From positions 813,528 to 877,527 of the forward strand of contig FJOG01000021.1 in the NCBI GenBank assembly GCA_900073065.1: a stretch of 64,000 nucleotides of DNA, read 5' to 3'. The stretch's first letter is position 1. Each line of letters opens with the position of its first letter. Shown here in pieces: positions 21,244 to 33,592 of this stretch. The notes beneath the pieces were generated by a model. The model was not told the DNA's origin. It made no database searches and saw only the letters and a list, made by a program, of their open reading frames with translations. The position numbers and the translations under genes are program-made. This stretch comes from Phialocephala subalpina (lineage: Eukaryota; Ascomycota; Leotiomycetes; Helotiales; Mollisiaceae).

Positions 21244-23846
21244 CCCATTCCCCGGCCGAAATACGGTCCTCCTCGCCGTTATATTGATCGATCATTCCAT
21301 CCCAGTCTTGACCTTCGATGATGGGCTTCGCAACTTGGGAAATTGAAGTTGTCCTTTGATGGAAGGTCCGCGGCAACATATTTAGCGGGAAGTTAAGGAT
21401 AAAATGGAAGACTCTAGTTGTCACTTGGACGTTCTCGTCCCCTCTGACCGTGACGGCACTGAGTGGCCCATATCCCACAGAACAGAGCGACAAACAGATC
21501 CTCATTTTAACCCAGCCTTGACTCGCAACTCCTACAATTCCACCAGACACGCCGGTCCTGCGCGTCCAATGCCGATTTGTAGTCTGGCCAACAATAACCT
21601 TCTTTCCTCGTCGGAATGCCCGGCCAATTTCCGCTGGATCGTGTGAGGTGTACTGAGGTCGTGTCCTCTTCTGATTTTCGAGGAAAGTTCGCAGGAAAAG
21701 TTGTTGCAGGTCGTCGTTGACTTGCCTGTCGCATCAAATCCCAATTTACGGAGGAACCTCCGGTCGTCTATCGACTCGCACACAGCGTTCCGATGCAATG
21801 CCAGCCACCTCCGGGAGCGAACATACCTGATGACAACTAGGCTCCGGCGCCTTCCCTGTTTTTTGGTTCTCCTTTCCCATTATATTTATCGTCCTGCGCA
21901 TATCGACCGTTCTCTCTTCTCTTCGCTTGACTCGACTATTGCGACAGGACGTCGACGATGGATGAGGTAACCATTTGAGGAACTTTCAGCTGCGACACCC
22001 AAAATGTCGAGGATATTGGCGATGATTTTGCATCGTCTTCGATGGTTCTGACAGTCAGGCCTGGTAAATGATGCTCCTCCAAGGTCGGGGTTTCGGACAA
22101 AGCTCCGACCATAGTGGCTGCCCACCGTATTGAGCAATGCGTCTGCTGATTGGCTACTCGCTAGCAGGAAGTCGCCTTGTGGTCGTACTGACAGTCGAAT
22201 GTTACGTGGTCCCTCCCCTTCCCTTTTCCACAGTGATTGCAACAGCTCTTATAGACAACTCTGCCCGTCTTGGCGCAGTATCACGGCGCGGGAAGCAACA
22301 ATTGGCCACCTATCCGTCAGAATCCGAACAAGCGTCGAACCCATTTCGCGCTTGGAGATTCCTTCGAGTTGCAAGATTAGGTGTGGAAGCAGCCATGCAA
22401 GTTCCTTTGGGTCCAGAAACCTGCTGGAGGACTCAAAATGGCAGGAAGCAAGGTACACTGCTAGAATAAGAGCTAGAGGCCGGTGATGTCATGCGACTGG
22501 AGCCAGATTTACCCATATATCAGCAAAAGGAGCTTCAAAGTGCGCACTGCCTAGCTTTCATTCTGGCTCTGGCTGGAGGAGAGTGATGGTCTTGCCACGG
22601 AATGTCCCAGATTTTGCGAAAGGATCGCGTTCTTAAACCGCACAACGGCCGTCTTCATCCTGGCTACGACTTTTGTTTTCGAATTTCCATCATAATCTGC
22701 GACGTGTTCTGCGTAGAGGGATATCGAAATGGGCCGCTTGTAATGGGATCTGGGAATTCAACATCGTTTTCGAAGCAAAGAACATCCTTCTCGAGGTGGA
22801 GGTTGATGAACGAGTGTTTCTGAACGTGGGCAATTTATAGTTGGGTTCAGAGTTTTGATGCTAGTGGTGGTAAGAAGTTGGGGTTCCTCGAAATCATTGG
22901 GCAGCTCTGGCAGTCCTGACTTCTCAGCCAGGAATTTGCTCCATTATCAGGGTCTCACAAGGACTAACAGAGTGTTAGCAGCCTGTCACAACCATGCAGA
23001 GACTTCACATCGTAGGGATGCGAAGCCCACGGGAGAGTCATCGATATACCAGCGGAGTATCCCTCCGGACTCTCACAGGGCCATATCAGAATGAAGGGGC
23101 AGAAGTTGACATACAATTTTAGTGGCAAAAGGCAGTGGTGGCGGAAAAGGAGCTTTTGCTCCGGCGAGCCCGTTTTCGTGGTAGGTCAATGGTCAGCTCT
23201 GGAAATTGTTTGATTTTGTTGCAGGCATCTGTTGGAGTGCGAGTGCTTTGTTGGCCGTCGTGGTCGAAAATGGGACCGAAGGTGAATTCGAGAATCGATA
23301 TTCACGATTGCTGGTAAGTCCATCCTAGGATGCAGGTCTTCGAAACGTCTTTTTGTTTTGCGGTTCACTCGTCCATATCGTTTTGCCATTGCTTGATGAT
23401 GCTTGGAATTGTTTGGTGAGGTTGGATTGATATAAGAAAGTCGAGGTTGAAGTTAGGTTGATTCCGAATAGGGAAGGCACGTGATACCACATTTGGCAGA
23501 GTCGAAAAGCACCTGCATTGACCGGGTCTCATGAAAGCCTCCTGCTTGGAGTTTGTTTATGCATATGTGCTTCTGACTGGCGTTGATCTTTGTCAATTCA
23601 ATTGGAGGCTGAGTATTTACGGACCCCTTAACATTCATCTTTGCAAAGCCCTTTGCGCCAGAACAAACACTACCATCTCTACCAGATGCCATGATCATCC
23701 TTCGACTCCTCTGCGATTACACAAGCAGCCTCCATTGTTCGTCACTTCTCCAACTTGCGATCCTCCCTCTCCTTTCCTTGGCCAGTTGGTGAGCTGTGTT
23801 GACATCAGTTCTCGTATCCCATTGTCTCTATCATCTGATGGTCGAC
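21244..23846. other. 2.6-kb interval without recognisable genes
   Basis: Several frames of 80-118 codons overlap on both strands (for example 21886-22486), but none has domain features or a consistent splice model. A CACGTG E-box lies at about 23478. No repeats found. Confidence 0.4.
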
Positions 23847-24232
23847 TCACTGTAGCGGATCGTCGGGATCGTGATCAGGGTACTCGAGGATCTTCTTCTC
23901 TTGGACAGGCTCTGACCTAGTTGCATATCAGTCCTGCTTATTGATGGTCCTTGTCGTGTCTGGGTCAACTCACAATTGGCCAACCTTGCGACACTTATAG
24001 CACTTCCTATGACCACAGGTACGGCATATTGACCGAGGTGTTGCGTTGAGAGCCTTGCACTATAAAGGGGCTTGATGTCAGTACTCGTCGTTGAGCCAAA
24101 GAATGCCGTTTTGAACAGCTTTGGGAGGAGGCAGGTGCTGAGGCCTTGTTCGCTTACAGTCCAATCTCCATGCTCACGGCAGCAACGCCAGTGCGTCCAA
24201 ACCACCGACTGTTTGCTACTCTTCTGTCCCAT
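23847..24232 (-). CDS. small Cys-rich (zinc-ribbon-like) protein, three exons
   Basis: complement(join(23847..23916,23974..24059,24158..24232)), 76 aa. Each exon alone is too short to stand out. Joining them by GTAAGC..TTATAG and GTGAGT..AACTAG introns gives one frame, MGQKSSKQSVVWTHWRCC... with cysteines C17-C18, C26, C37-x2-C40 and C45-x2-C48 (ICRTCGHRKCYKC). It closes with an acidic tail (EYPDHDPDDPLQ). The spaced CxxC pairs resemble a zinc ribbon, like small fungal proteins of the W-x-C-C..C-x2-C-x4-C-x2-C kind. Function unknown. No signal peptide, so it is probably intracellular. The splice model is mine; the fit of three exons and two branch sites (CTGAC-like, CTGAT) makes it credible. 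Confidence 0.55.
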
Positions 24233-26085
24233 TGTGATTGTCGGAAGTTGAGTAGATCTGATGAGGTTGTATGGAATAACAAAAAAGTTTCGAAACCGAT
24301 TCCGAGATATGGCTAGTCGTTGTCGTGCGTAGAGACCATAACCGCACCCTTATCAAAGATGCCCGTGACAAGACGTCCCGGCCGTATGAAACCCGAGAGC
24401 AGGGACTGGAGGAGTTCCAAACTACGAGTAATACACACTTTACGCTGTGTGTCCACCGCGTTGAGAACTATCTTGCAGCAATGTAGTCAGTCGTCTTCTA
24501 AGTTCTCCATCCTGTTCCACCCGCGCCTAGGATGCACTTTCACAACTTCCAACACCCACTCCCTCCCCTCTCTCTACCTTCTCCATTCAACATACACCCT
24601 AGATCCTCGAGCGTTGATTCCTCGTACGGCACGCTAAACTACAATATTGCAGCGACAGAGTTCAAGCTTCCAGAGACACTCTTCAATGCGTTCCTCTACC
24701 TAAATTCGGCATGCATTTTTACCTCTCCTCCATCTCAAACTCGATTTTAATTTCCACAACCTCGCAATCCAATACCGAAAGCTTCCCTTCTTCCCCATCA
24801 GCCCCGACTACCTCCTATGAGGACGATCTGTGGATGGCCTCGCGAACCCTCAACAGCAACTCAAATTTAGGCTAGGGGAATTCACAGAAGCAAGTCCGTC
24901 TTGTTGATCCGCCAGCACGCTCCTTCGTCCTACCTTCGTCCTCCACGATACAATGTCCGCGTTCCTCCATTAGAAACTCCCACCCTCCTCTCTTCCCTTC
25001 TTCAGATAACAAACTCCGCGGTCAATACATAACAATCCTCTTCGTCCAAGCTCCGTCCTTCACCCACTTCCAACACCAGCACCCCTACTCGCCATGTTCA
25101 GCAGCCACTCTCCCACTACGAAGCTACATCAAATAACTCCCATGCGCTACAAAGGACCTCAAATGATCCCGCAGCTAAAAGAACTAAGTAGTTTAGGACT
25201 TTTCTGCTGCTAAAAGTTGTGGCTGCAGTCTAGGAACCGGACAGGCACCTTGGTAGATCCTGAACGTGGCGAGTACGAACGAGACTATCGAAGACTTCAT
25301 CGATATCAAGACCAATGACTACACCACTACTTACAGCCTAATCGACATCACGGGCCTCCTTCTGGCAAGCTTCTTTATCGAAGGCTTCCACCTGTTCTCC
25401 TCTCCCTCAGGTCCAAGCCATGACAAGTCATGACCAGCCAACCTCGACCTTACAATCCAGTACGGAATCAAAACTCCATCCGTGAGAAACTCCGATCACT
25501 CGCCAACCTTACGCTCGAGCTTCACCACACCTCGTCCCAAGATCCCTATTCTATCGTCTACAACCACCTCGGCTAGCAGCTGCTACCTCTACACTCAAGG
25601 ATCTCTGGCGTCTTCTATTTTTAGAAGCCAGCGGCCGTGTTCCAATTCTAATCTGTTCCTGCTGCTTCGAGACCCAATACTTGCTTGCGATTATGATGAT
25701 GCTTTGTCTTGAATGCTCACTGGAGGCTTCATTTGGGCAAGCAATATCACAAGTAGATCGTCAGAGAACTTGCACAAAATGACTCGGGGGCTTCGGCATC
25801 ATGCTTGAGTAAGTTATCATTCTGTTTTCCAGATATGTCCATCACCAGTTCGCCACCCTTCGTATCTCTTCTCAAGGCCGAGAGTCTCACTACAAGATTC
25901 ACCGTGATTCGATCCATGATTTTGCTAACCTTATCATAGCCAGGCTCATGACAAAAAACTTTCCAACGCCAAAACTTATTGTCCAAAGGTTGCCGAAGGT
26001 AGAGCAAGACGAGCAAGCACAAGCAGGCACATGTATGTAGAATACCATAATCAAGACTTTCAATTCCAAACCAAATCCTCTTCTA
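24233..26085. other. interval with coding-like but broken CT-rich sequence
   Basis: From about 24500 to 25700 the + strand is rich in C and T and reads protein-like in changing frames. At 24640-24750 it reads LNYNIAATEFKLPETLFNAF. At about 24740-24880 two overlapping frames look coding. At about 25266-25433 it reads TNETIEDFIDIKTNDYTTTY then SLIDITGLLLASFFIEGF. No ATG-to-stop model holds. A decayed gene or fast-evolving exons are possible; no family named. Confidence 0.3.
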
Positions 26086-27882
26086 CTACCTCCTCCCTCT
26101 CCCCCGCCCCGTAAAAAACCCTTCGACCCATCGGCCCCCCCTAACCGCCCCTTGATCAACAACCCTCCAAAAAAGATCCGCCCCCCACAATACAGCAGCC
26201 GAGCAAACCACACCCGTCAACGCCCACGCCTTGAAATACCCCCAACTGCCCACCTCCACAATCTCAATCCTAACCACCGCTTCCACAAGTTCCCCCATCC
26301 CGTTATCAACCCACCGATCCTCACCTATTTGTCCCGTCCATTTATCTTGCATATATGTCCCAATCGTAAACAACACCAGTCCGTGGATTATGTAGAGGGA
26401 GTAGGAGATGTCGCCTAGGTATTGTGCGAATGCTGTTTCGAAAGGTTTTCGGAGGGTGGGGGAGTTTATTAGACAGAAGATGAGGAGGAGGGCGCCGAGG
26501 GAGAGCCAGAAGTGCTCGCGGCCTAGGAAGATGGGTTCCCAGATCGAAGGCGTGAAGGGGAGGAGTGGGAGGTAGTAGAGGCCGGGGGAGGGGGATTCGC
26601 CGGCGTAGGAGAGGAGGTAGAGGCTTAGTAGTAGCAACGCGAGATTGAGTGGTTTGCGGAGGGTATACAGGGGTCGGAAGAGCGATGGAAGGGAGCGAGA
26701 GATGCGTGACGTTGGTTGCGTATCGATGCTCAGACTCGCTGGTTCCTCGTCTTCGTATCGTTCATGATGACTCGGTAATCTCTCTTCCTCTCCCCTCTTC
26801 TCCTCAGCACAAGTAATCAAACTCCATTCCGCTAACACCACACCACCAAGAAAACTGAACACATCCCATCTCCCCCTCTTCATACTCCAACAACAAATCC
26901 CACTTATCAAACACATCCTCACCCCACCACTCCTCGCCCCAGCCGTCGCAAGTACCGTCAAAAAAACAACCATACTCCCATAAAACTCAATCGGAATCGT
27001 CCACAGATGACCGTTATACGGCGGTCCATACGCCCTATTCGGATCAATCCCTCCCGCCCAGAACGGGAATATCAACTCCATAGTATAATGCCACCAATGA
27101 TGCAGTTGATCAGAATATGTTGGGAGGATGGGAGGGATGAGTTCCCCGCGCGAGGGGACAGGTGTGAAGTATTGGTTGTAGGCGAGGTTCATGGATATGA
27201 ATGTCCCGAAGAAGATGGGGATGTAGAGACGCATGCTTCTCCTGAAGACTGAGGATGAGAGGGTGCTGAGAACTGCGGCTTTGTCTCCGGATCTGATCTG
27301 TTTTAGTGGTTTGTATGACAACACGAAGCCGGAGATGACGAAGAATACGCCAACGCTGGCTCGTCCGGCGAAGATTAGACGTATGATGGGGAGTTGGAGG
27401 AAATAGACATCTTCCGGCGAACTGAGATATCCGTTCCTTAAAACATAGTACCAATTCAGTACAAAATGATCCATGAACACGATCAATGCTGCGACACCTC
27501 GTAGGCCGTCGAGATAGGATGTTGGGTGTAGTTTCCTAGGTGGAGAGTGAAAGATGAAGGATGGTAATAATGGTTGTAGGATAGCGACTGGCAGCCGGAG
27601 GAAGAGGGCTGTCAGCCCGCGGAGCGTGAGAGGGGTTTGGCGCCATGATTGTGTGTATTGATGTTTTTCTATCGAGGAGAATTCGGAGGAGGGATCTTGG
27701 GAGAGGAGGCCAAAGTTCTTTTCCTCATCGTCGTCGATGTCGTTAGATACAACAGGGCAATTCGCCAGTGTCGAGGAGGAAGAGGCGAATGACCGTATCG
27801 ATGAGGAGTCCGTTAGTGTGTATTGAGAATGGGAGCGTATAAGGTGTTCTTTCTCGTCTTCTTGCTGCGAGGTGCGAGGCAT
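26086..27882 (-). CDS. acyltransferase 3 family membrane protein
   Basis: 598 aa from MPRTSQQEDEKEH. An ATG 18 nt upstream (27900) is also in frame but gives an unusual MIYFLI front. The acyltransferase-3 (OafA/YrhL, PF01757) features are clear. After a roughly 130-residue cytoplasmic lead comes SYLDGLRGVAALIVFMDHFV with the catalytic-type His. Then follow RASVGVFFVISGFVLSYKPL, FRRSMRLYIPIFFGTFIS, and a late ISYSLYIIHGLVLFTIG. About ten hydrophobic segments are present. Family members transfer acyl groups to sugars, lipids or secondary metabolites at membranes; the substrate here is unknown. A variable Ser/Glu-rich loop (about residues 355-400) interrupts the membrane part. No intron. Confidence 0.8.
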   Translation of the reverse strand: MPRTSQQEDEKEHLIRSHSQYTLTDSSSIRSFASSSSTLANCPVVSNDIDDDEEKNFGLLSQDPSSEFSSIEKHQYTQSWRQTPLTLRGLTALFLRLPVAILQPLLPSFIFHSPPRKLHPTSYLDGLRGVAALIVFMDHFVLNWYYVLRNGYLSSPEDVYFLQLPIIRLIFAGRASVGVFFVISGFVLSYKPLKQIRSGDKAAVLSTLSSSVFRRSMRLYIPIFFGTFISMNLAYNQYFTPVPSRGELIPPILPTYSDQLHHWWHYTMELIFPFWAGGIDPNRAYGPPYNGHLWTIPIEFYGSMVVFLTVLATAGARSGGVRMCLISGICCWSMKRGRWDVFSFLGGVVLAEWSLITCAEEKRGEEERLPSHHERYEDEEPASLSIDTQPTSRISRSLPSLFRPLYTLRKPLNLALLLLSLYLLSYAGESPSPGLYYLPLLPFTPSIWEPIFLGREHFWLSLGALLLIFCLINSPTLRKPFETAFAQYLGDISYSLYIIHGLVLFTIGTYMQDKWTGQIGEDRWVDNGMGELVEAVVRIEIVEVGSWGYFKAWALTGVVCSAAVLWGADLFWRVVDQGAVRGGRWVEGFFTGRGRGRR

Positions 27883-28617
27883 AATTAAAAAGTATATCAA
27901 ACGTCAACGTTCATAATGGTCGAAGAAGAAAAGATCAGACGAAAAGCCCAATCGATGGGATTAAGAGAACTGAAAGTAGCAGCACACCAAAAGAACAATA
28001 GAAGTACAGGTGCCTGCGCTTGCAGAACCCTCAACTCATCGGAACAGAACGAGGTCGCTCGTTCATGATGTACAAAAGTTTCGCCGCAGTTTCAACTATA
28101 TCAATTTCAAGCCAAGAGATCGAGCGCTACACCACCAATCAATTCCCACAGATCTGCTCCGTCCTCGAGCCTCCACTCCAGGATCTCCCATTCCGAAAAG
28201 CTTGATCGCGCATCAGTGTACACGTGGTTGGTTCGTGGTCAAACAATCCTCGCTCGAATCGCAACAGGGTTAATTCTGTGACAGTTAAGGGGGTTAGCGA
28301 AACCAATCCCCAAGTGAGCAAGACACCGAAGCTGTCACTGAAGGCCGCAGTCTTGTATCAGGATACAGGGGCCGAGAAGTTGAAATAGGTATGTCATTTG
28401 CGATTGCCCAATGTTCCACGACTTTTGGTACAACTCTTGAGTACTTCTCTATCATGAAAACGCCATCCGAATTCCGTATGTAAATGTCAAATCAGTCCAC
28501 CAACGCAAACCAACGCAACGTAATATGTCCAGCCGGCCAAACCTGAACCTGCAGACCAGCCCATACCAATACACAGACTCCTACAAATATAAAATACGCC
28601 GTCACGAAAACACCTCC
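27883..28617. other. intergenic, no gene seen
   Basis: Promoter side of the acyltransferase gene and 3' side of ada2. A + frame (28020-28205) was considered and rejected for lack of features. Confidence 0.35.
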
Positions 28618-30224
28618 CTATGCTTTGCCAAGCCAACCATGCACAACGAAGAAATCGAATAATCTGCTCCCCTTCTGGTTCTCCAAACTCGTAAGCTCCT
28701 TCACTTGCTTCTTCTTCAGCTTTCCGTCTCCCTTTAGGGCCTCCTTCATGATAGCTTCTTTGGTTACCAAGTATGGTTTAGGATGGAGCCGAAGCTTTTC
28801 GCATAACTCCCTCTCTTCCTCTGTAAGCAGATGAGCGTCGGCAATATTCTCTTGCGAAAGAGATGTTGGTGATACGCCAGCGAGGGGCGGGATCTGGTAT
28901 TTCTGCTTGGCAGGCGTAACAGTACCATTCGCATGACCATTTGTGAGGACCTTGTCTGGGACATTCTTGTCTCGAGGAGATGGATTCGTGCGAATGACGA
29001 GGTCGGGAGCCACGAAAGCTGCAGCTCCGGAAGGTGTTTCGATGACGGGTGGAGCCTTGGTACGTTGTGAACTTGCAAATCGTTCTCGGTCGAGTGAGCC
29101 CATGGGTTGTGCCTTCTGTGCTCGGGCGATCTTTTCCTGCTCGTACTTCTGCCCCTCCTCCAAAGACCCTATCTTCATGCCGCGCCAATCTTGTAGTTGT
29201 GCCACCGCTTGACGTAGGTTGTGCTCCTCGATGAGACCATTGCAAAAATCCTGGTAATCATCGTGATTCATCATTCGAGCAAATGGCTTTGCCTTGTTCA
29301 GCAGATCTTTCTCCTCCTTGGTACGCTTCTTATCCAATGCGGCGTTCTTCCGGTAGTCGAGAAGGTTGTGTTCGAATATGACCTTCTTTCTTTCTGCTCG
29401 TTGTGTGAGGCGTGAATTGTAAATGTCCATGACCGTCATCTTGAGCTCCATTTCCGGCTCCAACTCGCCCGTTCGTGGATTGAGGCCATCTCCAGGATCG
29501 AACTGCATATGCTGGACTGCTTCTTCTGCTTCGTTGGCGTGCTCCGTCTCGAATTCTAATCTGCCAGGCATATATCCTTGAACTTCGTGACATGCTGGAA
29601 CACTGGCCGTAGGCTTCTTCTTCGGTGTAGCAGGAGGAGCATTCTTAGCTGCCTCCTTTCTATCCTCGATTCTCCTCTTCTTCCGTGCCTGAAACTCCTC
29701 TCGCGGTATCTCATTTAGCAGCTCCAGATTATTTGGACTGGCCCGTAGAGGTAATGGGAAGTTCGGACTGTCGAGATATATCTTTTGGTAGTGGGCTCTG
29801 ACTTCATCCTTGTTCCGGTATCCACCGATGTGGTCTGCTATGTCTGCCCACGAGCCGAGGCCATATATCTCGGCTCCCTCCAGTAGCAGAAGCTCTTCAT
29901 CTGCGCCCCAGTTCTTATCGTAGATTGGGACGGAGTTTTGCTCAATGACTCGGTAAGGATGCGTCGACGGATTGTGACTGTGTGAAGATTCGCCTTGGGA
30001 GAAGCATAAAACACAGAGATCATATTCGTTGCAGGCGCTATGTGCGCACCTTATCCGGACCTGAGCGCGTCAGCATCGTGTACCAAGAGAGTGAATCTTC
30101 CCAATGTCCCTGGGAGCATGGAACAACTTACTGTAGATGTTATATCTGCAGAACAGACATCGCAGACATACTTGACACCTCCCTCACCGCCGCGAGTAGC
30201 AGTCTTCTTGCGAATGACACCCAT
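28618..30224 (-). CDS. ada2: SAGA histone acetyltransferase adaptor Ada2
   Basis: complement(join(28618..30060,30132..30224)), 511 aa, the usual length for fungal Ada2. The 71-nt intron (GTAAGT..CGCTCAG) joins ADITST to [17 protein letters not shown], completing a ZZ zinc finger (residues about 18-60: [22 protein letters not shown]). The SANT/Myb domain follows (about 68-118: [20 protein letters not shown], then [11 protein letters not shown]). The conserved ADA region includes [14 protein letters not shown] and MQFDP. The C-terminal SWIRM domain closes it (about 425-511: [20 protein letters not shown]). Ada2 bridges Gcn5 to the SAGA/ADA complexes and stimulates nucleosomal acetylation in the nucleus. 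Confidence 0.92.
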
Positions 30225-31398
30225 GCTGACGTCGGCGCCCTCCTCAGTCTCTCTGCGCCTCTGAGGACCTTCGCAGATGTCTTGACCTCCAAACCAATGT
30301 CGGACTCTCGGCGCACTGGTCGGTAGCCTCTCGTACTCCCAACAACAGTTTTTCCGCAAGGCAGTGATGACGATATGGCGTGGCTGATCTGTTGCTGTCG
30401 GTCCCCTGAGATCTTGATTACTCCGTATCCAATGAGTGGCGCAAGTTCGCGGAGAAGTCCACTAGGCCAAATAGGGACAAGCTAGTATCCCGGCTTTGGG
30501 GAAGATGAAGATGCTTCAAACTTTAGGAGAGATACACAGTAGTGTTGCTGCATGTGGGAGATATTTTGGGAATTGCCTCAAGAATAACCCATTTGTTGGT
30601 ATGGTCTAGACTTCATGGGTTGATGATGGCACATTAGTGCTGAGGCTCTATGCTGCAAGCTTGGCTAGGTGTATCAAATATCTTCATTTTGAAGAGAAGA
30701 GAGATTCTAGCTGTCTGGGACATTCAGATATTGACATGCATATGAAATGTTCGAGGAGTTCGATATCCAAAAGTACTTAAATCATACTTGTGGCATTCTG
30801 GTGATTGGAGAAATGGCACATGGTCCCAAGGATAAGGTGGACATTGAGTTGACACTTTGATATGGATAGTTCCACCAACGAGAAGCATGTCTGAGACCCA
30901 ATACCACCCTTTTCTTTGGAGGACGTAAATGACCTACCACTACTAGAAAACTCACTTCCTTTCCAACTCGTGTTTGCCCTCGTATTGCCCTCTGCCCTTT
31001 GTTCACGTGACCCTAACTCCGCGTTGCCCGAAATTTCCAGGGTCTTTCGCTCCATCTTTGGACACAGCTGAGCCACACACCACGACCTGACTTGCAACAG
31101 CATCGCTTTCCACGCCTCCTTTCGTAATCAAAACCTCCCAATAAAAGTCCCCAACCCCCTCGGACATTCTCGATATTACGACAACATATTATCGAAGACG
31201 TTCGACATTCAAGATCCCTACGAATTCGTTGTCGTCTCCGTCACCATCGCTGGCGGATAAACAGCTCGCATCCTTTTGGCGGGGCACGCCTAACCTTACA
31301 CTTGGAAACCTGGTTCACCGCATTCGAAGAACCACCGATTACCAACACCTTATCACCCTACATCCTTGAGACGGTAGCATTCCACGACCACATACAAT
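30225..31398. promoter_or_regulatory. 1.2-kb divergent region between ada2 and ypkA
   Basis: No gene recognised. Pyrimidine-rich stretches at 31100-31390 upstream of the kinase ATG suggest a long 5' leader, as is common for YPK genes. The minus-strand frame at 30777-31103 was judged non-coding. Confidence 0.4.
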
Positions 31399-33592
31399 AT
31401 GTCTTGGAAGTTGACGAAGAGTGAGTTGCACATCTGCCATGTTGTTGATCTGTCAATTCGAGCTCGAGGCATTTCATTGACCTGCCGCGGCTGGGACATT
31501 CAACGTGCCCATCTACAGAGAGACCATGAACCAATACTAACGCGCCGTACAGAGCTCAAGGAGACACACCTTAACCCCATCTCCAGCGCGTTCTCTAGGT
31601 CTACTTCCACTTCCACAATCACCCCAGATCCGAAGGACAATGGCGACAGGAATATAAACAGCAGTTCTACCACCCTGAATGACAATGGCATAGGTGCGTG
31701 GGCTTGTTGAAGATTGGCAGGATCAGGGACATTGGACTGACATTTGTAGCTGCTTCTGAAATTATTGCAACCCAACCTCCTGCTCCTCCACGACCCGGTA
31801 TCCTCATTGTCACGTTGCACGAAGGATCTGGCTTCTCACTCCCCGACCAATACAAGCAAATATTCAACAATCCGAATCATCAAAACTCACTATCACAAGG
31901 AAATGGCTTTGGCGTGGCTGGATCAGTCCGACCAGGCTCTTCACAACAACAGGGCAGTATTGCAGGCTCCTACGTGAACAGCGCACGACCGCAGACATCG
32001 GGTGGTGGCTTTGGCGGGGTTCCCACAAATCACGGCCGAATCTCATCGAAATACCTCCCTTACGCTCTTCTCGATTTCGATAAGTTGCAGGTCTTCGTCA
32101 ATGCGGTAGCAGGTACACCTGAGAATCCATTATGGGCTGGGGACAATACACAATACAAGTTTGATGTTTCAAGAGTAACAGAACTGGCTCTACATCTCTA
32201 CCTGCGAAACCCAAATGCACCTCCAGGAGCTGGCAGAACACAAGATATTTTCTTGGGCGTTGCACGTATCAACCCGAGATTCGAGGAGAAGCACTCATAC
32301 GTCGAGGACCCAAAATTAGGCAAGAAGGACAAGGAGAAGGCACAAGCAGAATGGCAAAAGCAAGAGCAAGCTCTTGGCCACTCGGGAGCAGAATGGGTTG
32401 AAGTCCAATTCGGCACTGGCAAGATCCGTATTGGTGTGGAATACATCGAGAACCGAACACGATCATTAAAGATCGAGGATTTTGAGTTGCTGAAGGTGGT
32501 TGGAAAGGGCAGTTTTGGAAAGGTCATGCAGGTCAAGAAGAAGGATACCCAACGAATCTACGCCTTGAAGACAATCCGAAAAGCACACATCATCTCCCGT
32601 TCAGAAGTCGCACATACCCTGGCCGAGCGATCAGTCCTCTCACAAATCAACAACCCTTTCATCGTACCTCTCAAGTTCACCTTCCAATCTCCGGAGAAGC
32701 TATACTTCGTTCTGGCTTTCGTCAACGGCGGAGAGCTCTTCCACCACCTCCAAAAGGAGCAAAGATTCGATATCAATCGGTCGAGATTCTACACTGCAGA
32801 GCTTCTATGTGCGCTGGAGTGTTTGCACGGCTTCAACGTCATCTACCGTGATCTGAAGCCTGAGAACATTCTTCTGGATTACTCCGGTCACATTGCTCTG
32901 TGCGATTTCGGTCTCTGCAAGCTGGATATGAAGGATGAGGATCGTACAAACACTTTCTGTGGCACACCCGAATATCTTGCTCCGGAGTTGCTGCTAGGAC
33001 AAGGTTACACTAAGACTGTTGATTGGTGGACTCTTGGCGTTTTGCTCTACGAGATGTTGACAGGATTGCCACCATTCTACGATGAAAACACCAATGAGAT
33101 GTACCGCAAGATCTTGTCGGAACCTCTTCACTTCCCTGCTCAAGAGATCGTTCCTCCTTCCGCTAAGGACCTCCTCACCAAGCTTCTCAACCGCAAGCCA
33201 GATCAAAGACTCGGCGCTAATGGCGCATCTGAGATCAAGGCACACCCCTTCTTCCACAGTATCGACTGGCGCAAGCTTCTTCAACGAAAGTATGAGCCTA
33301 CATTCAAGCCTAATGTGGTATGTATTCAAGATGGTTCCTGTACCTGGACAGGATCCTGTGATTACGAAGGTATGCTAATTCTTCCCAGACCGATGCTCTT
33401 GACACGAAAAATTTCGACGTTGAATTCACACAAGAGGCACCTGCAGACTCCTACGTTGACGGCCCTGTCCTCTCGCAAACTATGCAGCAACAATTCAGCG
33501 GCTGGAGCTACAACAGACCAGTGGCTGGCCTCGGCGATGCGGGTGGTAGTATCAAGGACCCTTCATTCGTGGGTAGTGTACAGGACAGATAA
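31399..33592 (+). CDS. ypkA: AGC serine/threonine kinase Ypk1/YpkA
   Basis: join(31399..31420,31553..31693,31750..33317,33389..33592), 644 aa. The 22-nt first exon encodes MSWKLTK and joins to KLKETHLNPISSAFSRS, the typical YpkA front; CTAAC branch sites support the introns. An N-terminal C2-like region (GILIVTLHEGSGFSLPDQY..) precedes the kinase domain (about 298-553). Kinase features are GKGSFGKVMQVKK, VIYRDLKPENILLD and DFGLCKLD, with the activation-loop TNTFCGTPEYLAPELL (PDK1 site Thr). The last intron joins TFKPNV to TDALDTKNFDVEFTQE, followed by the turn and hydrophobic motifs (SQTMQQQFSGWSYNRP; TORC2 site). Ypk kinases act downstream of TORC2 and PDK1 in sphingolipid and membrane-stress signalling at the plasma membrane and cytosol. 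Confidence 0.93.

Noticed and set aside
21886..22486. Three overlapping 110-118 codon frames
   Set aside because: Same stretch open in several frames by low stop density; Arg/Ser-rich chance translations.
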